From Robertmurraya sp. (GTDB taxonomy: Bacteria; Bacillota; Bacilli; Bacillales; Cytobacillaceae): a stretch of 38,342 nt of DNA. Below are positions 36,162 through 38,342 of the stretch, in pieces. The notes beneath the pieces were generated by a model that saw only the letters and a list, made by a program, of their open reading frames with translations, had not been told where the DNA came from and searched no databases. The position numbers and the translations under genes are program-made. The number at the start of each line of letters is the position of its first letter. Within the stretch, counting starts at the first letter, position 1. The stretch covers positions 1 through 38,342 of the forward strand of contig JANWJP010000012.1 of assembly GCA_025451895.1 (NCBI GenBank). Direction: 5' to 3'.

Positions 36162-36690
36162 AAACAGAATAGTACAAATTATATATTACCATAAATCATA
36201 AAAAAAACTTAAATAAATGATCATTTTTGTCGACTTTATGAACGATTTTTTTTTTACAGTGCCTGTTTGCGTTAAAAAGGCTTTATTTCGTTTGGAATAA
36301 TGCACGAAAGTGAAAGAGAGATAATTTTTATCTTGAAAAAACAATACCAGTTGTTAAAACAAAGCGAATGGGAAAAGATATATTAACGACAGGTACCCCT
36401 TCAGAAAAATCCATTTTTTACCTTAATAATAGGAAATTTAGGCTTGAAAAAGAAGGTAAAAAAGAATATTATGTAAGGGAAGAGGTAATTGTTAAATTTC
36501 TGTGACTTTTTTCTAACAAATTTATGAACAAAAAAGTGAAAAAGTGATCATAAACGGAAAGTCGCATAATTTTATGTATTAGTATGTTTAATATTTCACA
36601 ATGTATTCGTTGGAAAAGTCAAACAGAAGATATAGATAGAGTTTTAGTTACAACGGTGCACAGTCAGGTCGGTGTGACATAAATAATAAA
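36162..36690. other. Long A/T-rich gap between divergent yumC and yumB
   Basis: No gene is supported. An ATTATA (36178-36183) could be the minus-strand -10 of yumC. A lone TTCACAAT (about 36595-36602) resembles half of a Rex site, but the other half is missing. Confidence 0.4.
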
Positions 36691-36707
36691 GAGTGGAAGT
36701 GATTACT

Positions 36708-37928
36708 TTGCATAAACCAAGAGTAGTTATTTTAGGTGCAGGTTACGGAGGTCTAATGACTGCCACAAGACTGCAAAAATCAATTGGAATAAATGAAGCA
36801 GATATAAAAATAGTCAATAAGAACAGCTATCATTATGAGACAACATGGCTTCACGAGGCATCAGCGGGAACATTGCATCATAACCGGGTTCTTTACGATA
36901 TTGCCGGCGTTATTGACAGGAATAAAGTTGAATTTGTACAAGGGACCGTCGAAAGAATCGTGCCGGAGGAAAACCGGGTGCTTCTGGGCGACGGGGAACT
37001 GTCTTATGACTATCTTGTTGTTGCTTTAGGTTCTGAAGCAGAGACATTCGGTATCAAAGGAATGAAGGAACACGCTTTTTCCATTGTCAATGTCAATGCT
37101 GCCAGAAAAATCCGTGAACATATTGAAAGTCAATTTTCAGCTTACAACAAAGAAGAGGTAAAGAATGAAGAACGTTTAACGATAGTTGTCGGCGGAGCAG
37201 GTTTTACAGGGATAGAATTTATCGGAGAGTTGGCAAACCGGATTCCGGAGTTATGTGATGAGTATCAAATCCCCAGGGAGAAGGTCAAAATCATTTGTGT
37301 AGAAGCGGCGCCGACTATTTTGCCGGGCTTCGATCCTGAATTAGTGAAGTACGCGATTTCCCGTTTGGAGAAAAAAGGCGTTACTTTCATGATTGGCACG
37401 GCAGTCAAGGAGGCTACTCCGGAAGGAATTATTGTCGGGAAAGATGAGGAGCAACTTTTCGAAATTAAAGCCAGGACGGTTGTATGGGCAGCCGGCGTCA
37501 GAGGAAATTCAGTTATTGACAAGTCAGGCTTTGAGGCTCTGCGGGGCAGGGTGAAGGTGAGCCCGGATTTAAGAGCGCCCGGTTATGACAATGTATTCGT
37601 TATCGGTGATGCAGCATTGATTATAAATAAAGATACAAACCGTCCTTACCCGCCAACAGCACAAATTGCCATGCAACAAGGTATCGTTTGTGCACATAAT
37701 CTTCTCGCATTGATTCGCGGCGAAAAAGAAGAATTGAAAGCTTTTGAGCCTGATATTAAAGGAACCGTTTGTTCCCTTGGAGAAGATGATGCCATTGGGG
37801 TTGTTTATGGCAAGAAAATTAAGGGAACCATTGCTTCCATTATGAAAAAGGTCATTGATAATCGCGCCCTGTTTATGATTGGCGGGTTGTCACTGGTTCT
37901 TAAAAAAGGTAAATTTAAGTTTGTGTAA
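36708..37928 (+). CDS. yumB: Type II NADH dehydrogenase-like protein YumB
   Basis: This is a peripheral membrane flavoprotein of the NDH-2 family, expected to pass electrons from NADH to menaquinone without pumping protons. I use the TTG at 36708 behind AGTGGAAGTGA, giving [15 protein letters not shown] and 406 residues; the upstream GTG frame adds five residues. The FAD motif is GAGYGG (10-15), followed by [17 protein letters not shown], the NAD motif [12 protein letters not shown], the second FAD block [10 protein letters not shown], and the quinone-side [10 protein letters not shown]. The C-terminal [19 protein letters not shown] should contact the membrane. Confidence 0.92.
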   Translation: MHKPRVVILGAGYGGLMTATRLQKSIGINEADIKIVNKNSYHYETTWLHEASAGTLHHNRVLYDIAGVIDRNKVEFVQGTVERIVPEENRVLLGDGELSYDYLVVALGSEAETFGIKGMKEHAFSIVNVNAARKIREHIESQFSAYNKEEVKNEERLTIVVGGAGFTGIEFIGELANRIPELCDEYQIPREKVKIICVEAAPTILPGFDPELVKYAISRLEKKGVTFMIGTAVKEATPEGIIVGKDEEQLFEIKARTVVWAAGVRGNSVIDKSGFEALRGRVKVSPDLRAPGYDNVFVIGDAALIINKDTNRPYPPTAQIAMQQGIVCAHNLLALIRGEKEELKAFEPDIKGTVCSLGEDDAIGVVYGKKIKGTIASIMKKVIDNRALFMIGGLSLVLKKGKFKFV

Positions 37929-37934
37929 AAGTGA

Positions 37935-37968
37935 ACAGGTCCTGCTTAGACAGCGGGCCTGTTTTTTG
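37935..37968 (+). terminator. Terminator of yumB
   Basis: ACAGGTCC (37935-37942) and GGGCCTGT (37954-37961) form a stem with one G-T pair, followed by TTTTTT. Confidence 0.85.
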
Positions 37969-37984
37969 CTTATAGGTATTTCTC

Positions 37985-38342
37985 TTAAGTGGATATAATT
38001 GATTCCTTGAAGAAAATCTCTTGCGTGTGGTTTAAGCGGATAAAATGGTTTCTGAATTCGGTGAAAATGTCCTCATGAGCGTTTTAAGCGGACAAAACGG
38101 TCGCCGAATTCGGTGAAAATGTCCTCATGAACGGGTTAAGCGGACAAAACGGTCGCCGAATTCGGTGAAAATGTCCTCATAAACGGCTTAAGCGGACAAA
38201 ATGGTTTCTGAATTCGGTGAAAATGTCTTCATGAAGGGTTTAAGCGGACAAAATGATTGTAGAATTTGATCAAAATGTCCTCATGAACGGGTTAAGCGGA
38301 CAAAGCGGTCTCTGAATTTGGTGAAAATGTCTTCATGAAGGG
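37985..38342. repeat. 52-bp tandem repeat array, running off the window end
   Basis: Units begin with TTAAGCGGA at 38032, 38084, 38136, 38188, 38240 and 38292, exactly 52 bp apart; a worn 47-bp copy starts at 37985. Each unit carries TTAAGCGGACAAAA, a GAATTC or GAATTT centre, and GGTGAAAATGTCCTCATGA. GGACA and TGTCC form outer arms, and CGCCGAATTCGGTG an inner dyad. The array is uninterrupted, without spacers, and carries no ORF. Confidence 0.9.

Noticed and set aside
36595-36602. Rex operator upstream of yumB
   Set aside because: Only one half-site (TTCACAA-like) is present; the complementary TTGTGAA half is missing at the right distance.
38032-38342. CRISPR array
   Set aside because: The units follow one another without variable spacers, and no cas gene is present; this is a tandem repeat.

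Overview
The window looks like chromosomal DNA of a spore-forming member of the Bacillaceae. The gene content and much of the gene order match the Bacillus subtilis yus/yur, yun/yut and yum neighbourhoods. Sporulation genes (a YunB-like protein, a LytH-like cortex peptidase, a YutH-like coat-associated protein) are present, regulation is by Gram-positive leader RNAs (S-box, L-box), and many genes start with TTG or GTG behind strong GGAGG sites. The sequence does not let me name a species.

Layout. Positions 1-2968: a SAM-I riboswitch with terminator in front of the methionine ABC importer metN-metI-metQ. Positions 3150-3460: a free-standing 65-residue orphan gene with its own promoter and terminator. 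Positions 3757-9125: the Fe-S assembly operon sufC-sufD-sufS-sufU-sufB, preceded by a promoter overlapped by a perfect dyad and two 11-bp-phased direct repeats. Positions 9126 to about 9913: a group II intron that has lost most of its reverse-transcriptase ORF and sits directly behind the sufB terminator stem. Positions 10170-13508: a three-gene CoA cassette (family III CoA-transferase, 3-hydroxyacyl-CoA dehydrogenase, acyl-CoA dehydrogenase). Just downstream, on the other strand, lies the stump of a Fis-type activator. Positions 14380-15541: yunC and yunB. Positions 15534-17665: a lysine riboswitch controlling an NhaC-family transporter. Positions 17726-19640: an NSS-family transporter with a 33-residue MetS-type small subunit. 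Positions 19634-26371: lytH(-), lipA, yutD, two small minus-strand genes, yutE, yutF, pgpA/yutG(-) and yutH. Positions 26574-30090: the threonine operon hom-thrC-thrB. Positions 30109-37967: nfuA(-), yuzD, yutJ(-), yuzB, erpA/yutM, a DUF3231 gene(-), the ferredoxin-NADP reductase yumC(-) and the NDH-2-like yumB. The window ends inside a 52-bp tandem repeat array (about 37985-38342).

How the genes fit together. Two themes recur. The first is Fe-S metabolism: the Suf assembly line (SufS sulfur donor, SufU sulfur acceptor, SufBCD scaffold), the carriers NfuA and ErpA, the Fe-S-consuming lipoyl synthase LipA, and a ferredoxin-NADP reductase. The second is aspartate-family amino acids: methionine uptake twice (ABC and NSS), probable lysine uptake, and synthesis of homoserine and threonine.

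Most interesting items: the lysine riboswitch on an NhaC gene, which predicts lysine rather than Na+/H+ exchange; the deleted group II intron that separates the sufB terminator stem from any T-tract; the architecture of the suf promoter; 13-bp inverted repeats flanking the metP promoter; and the 52-bp repeat array with a conserved internal dyad. I did not find a convincing wholly new multi-gene system. All calls come from reading the sequence; no database search or folding program was run.
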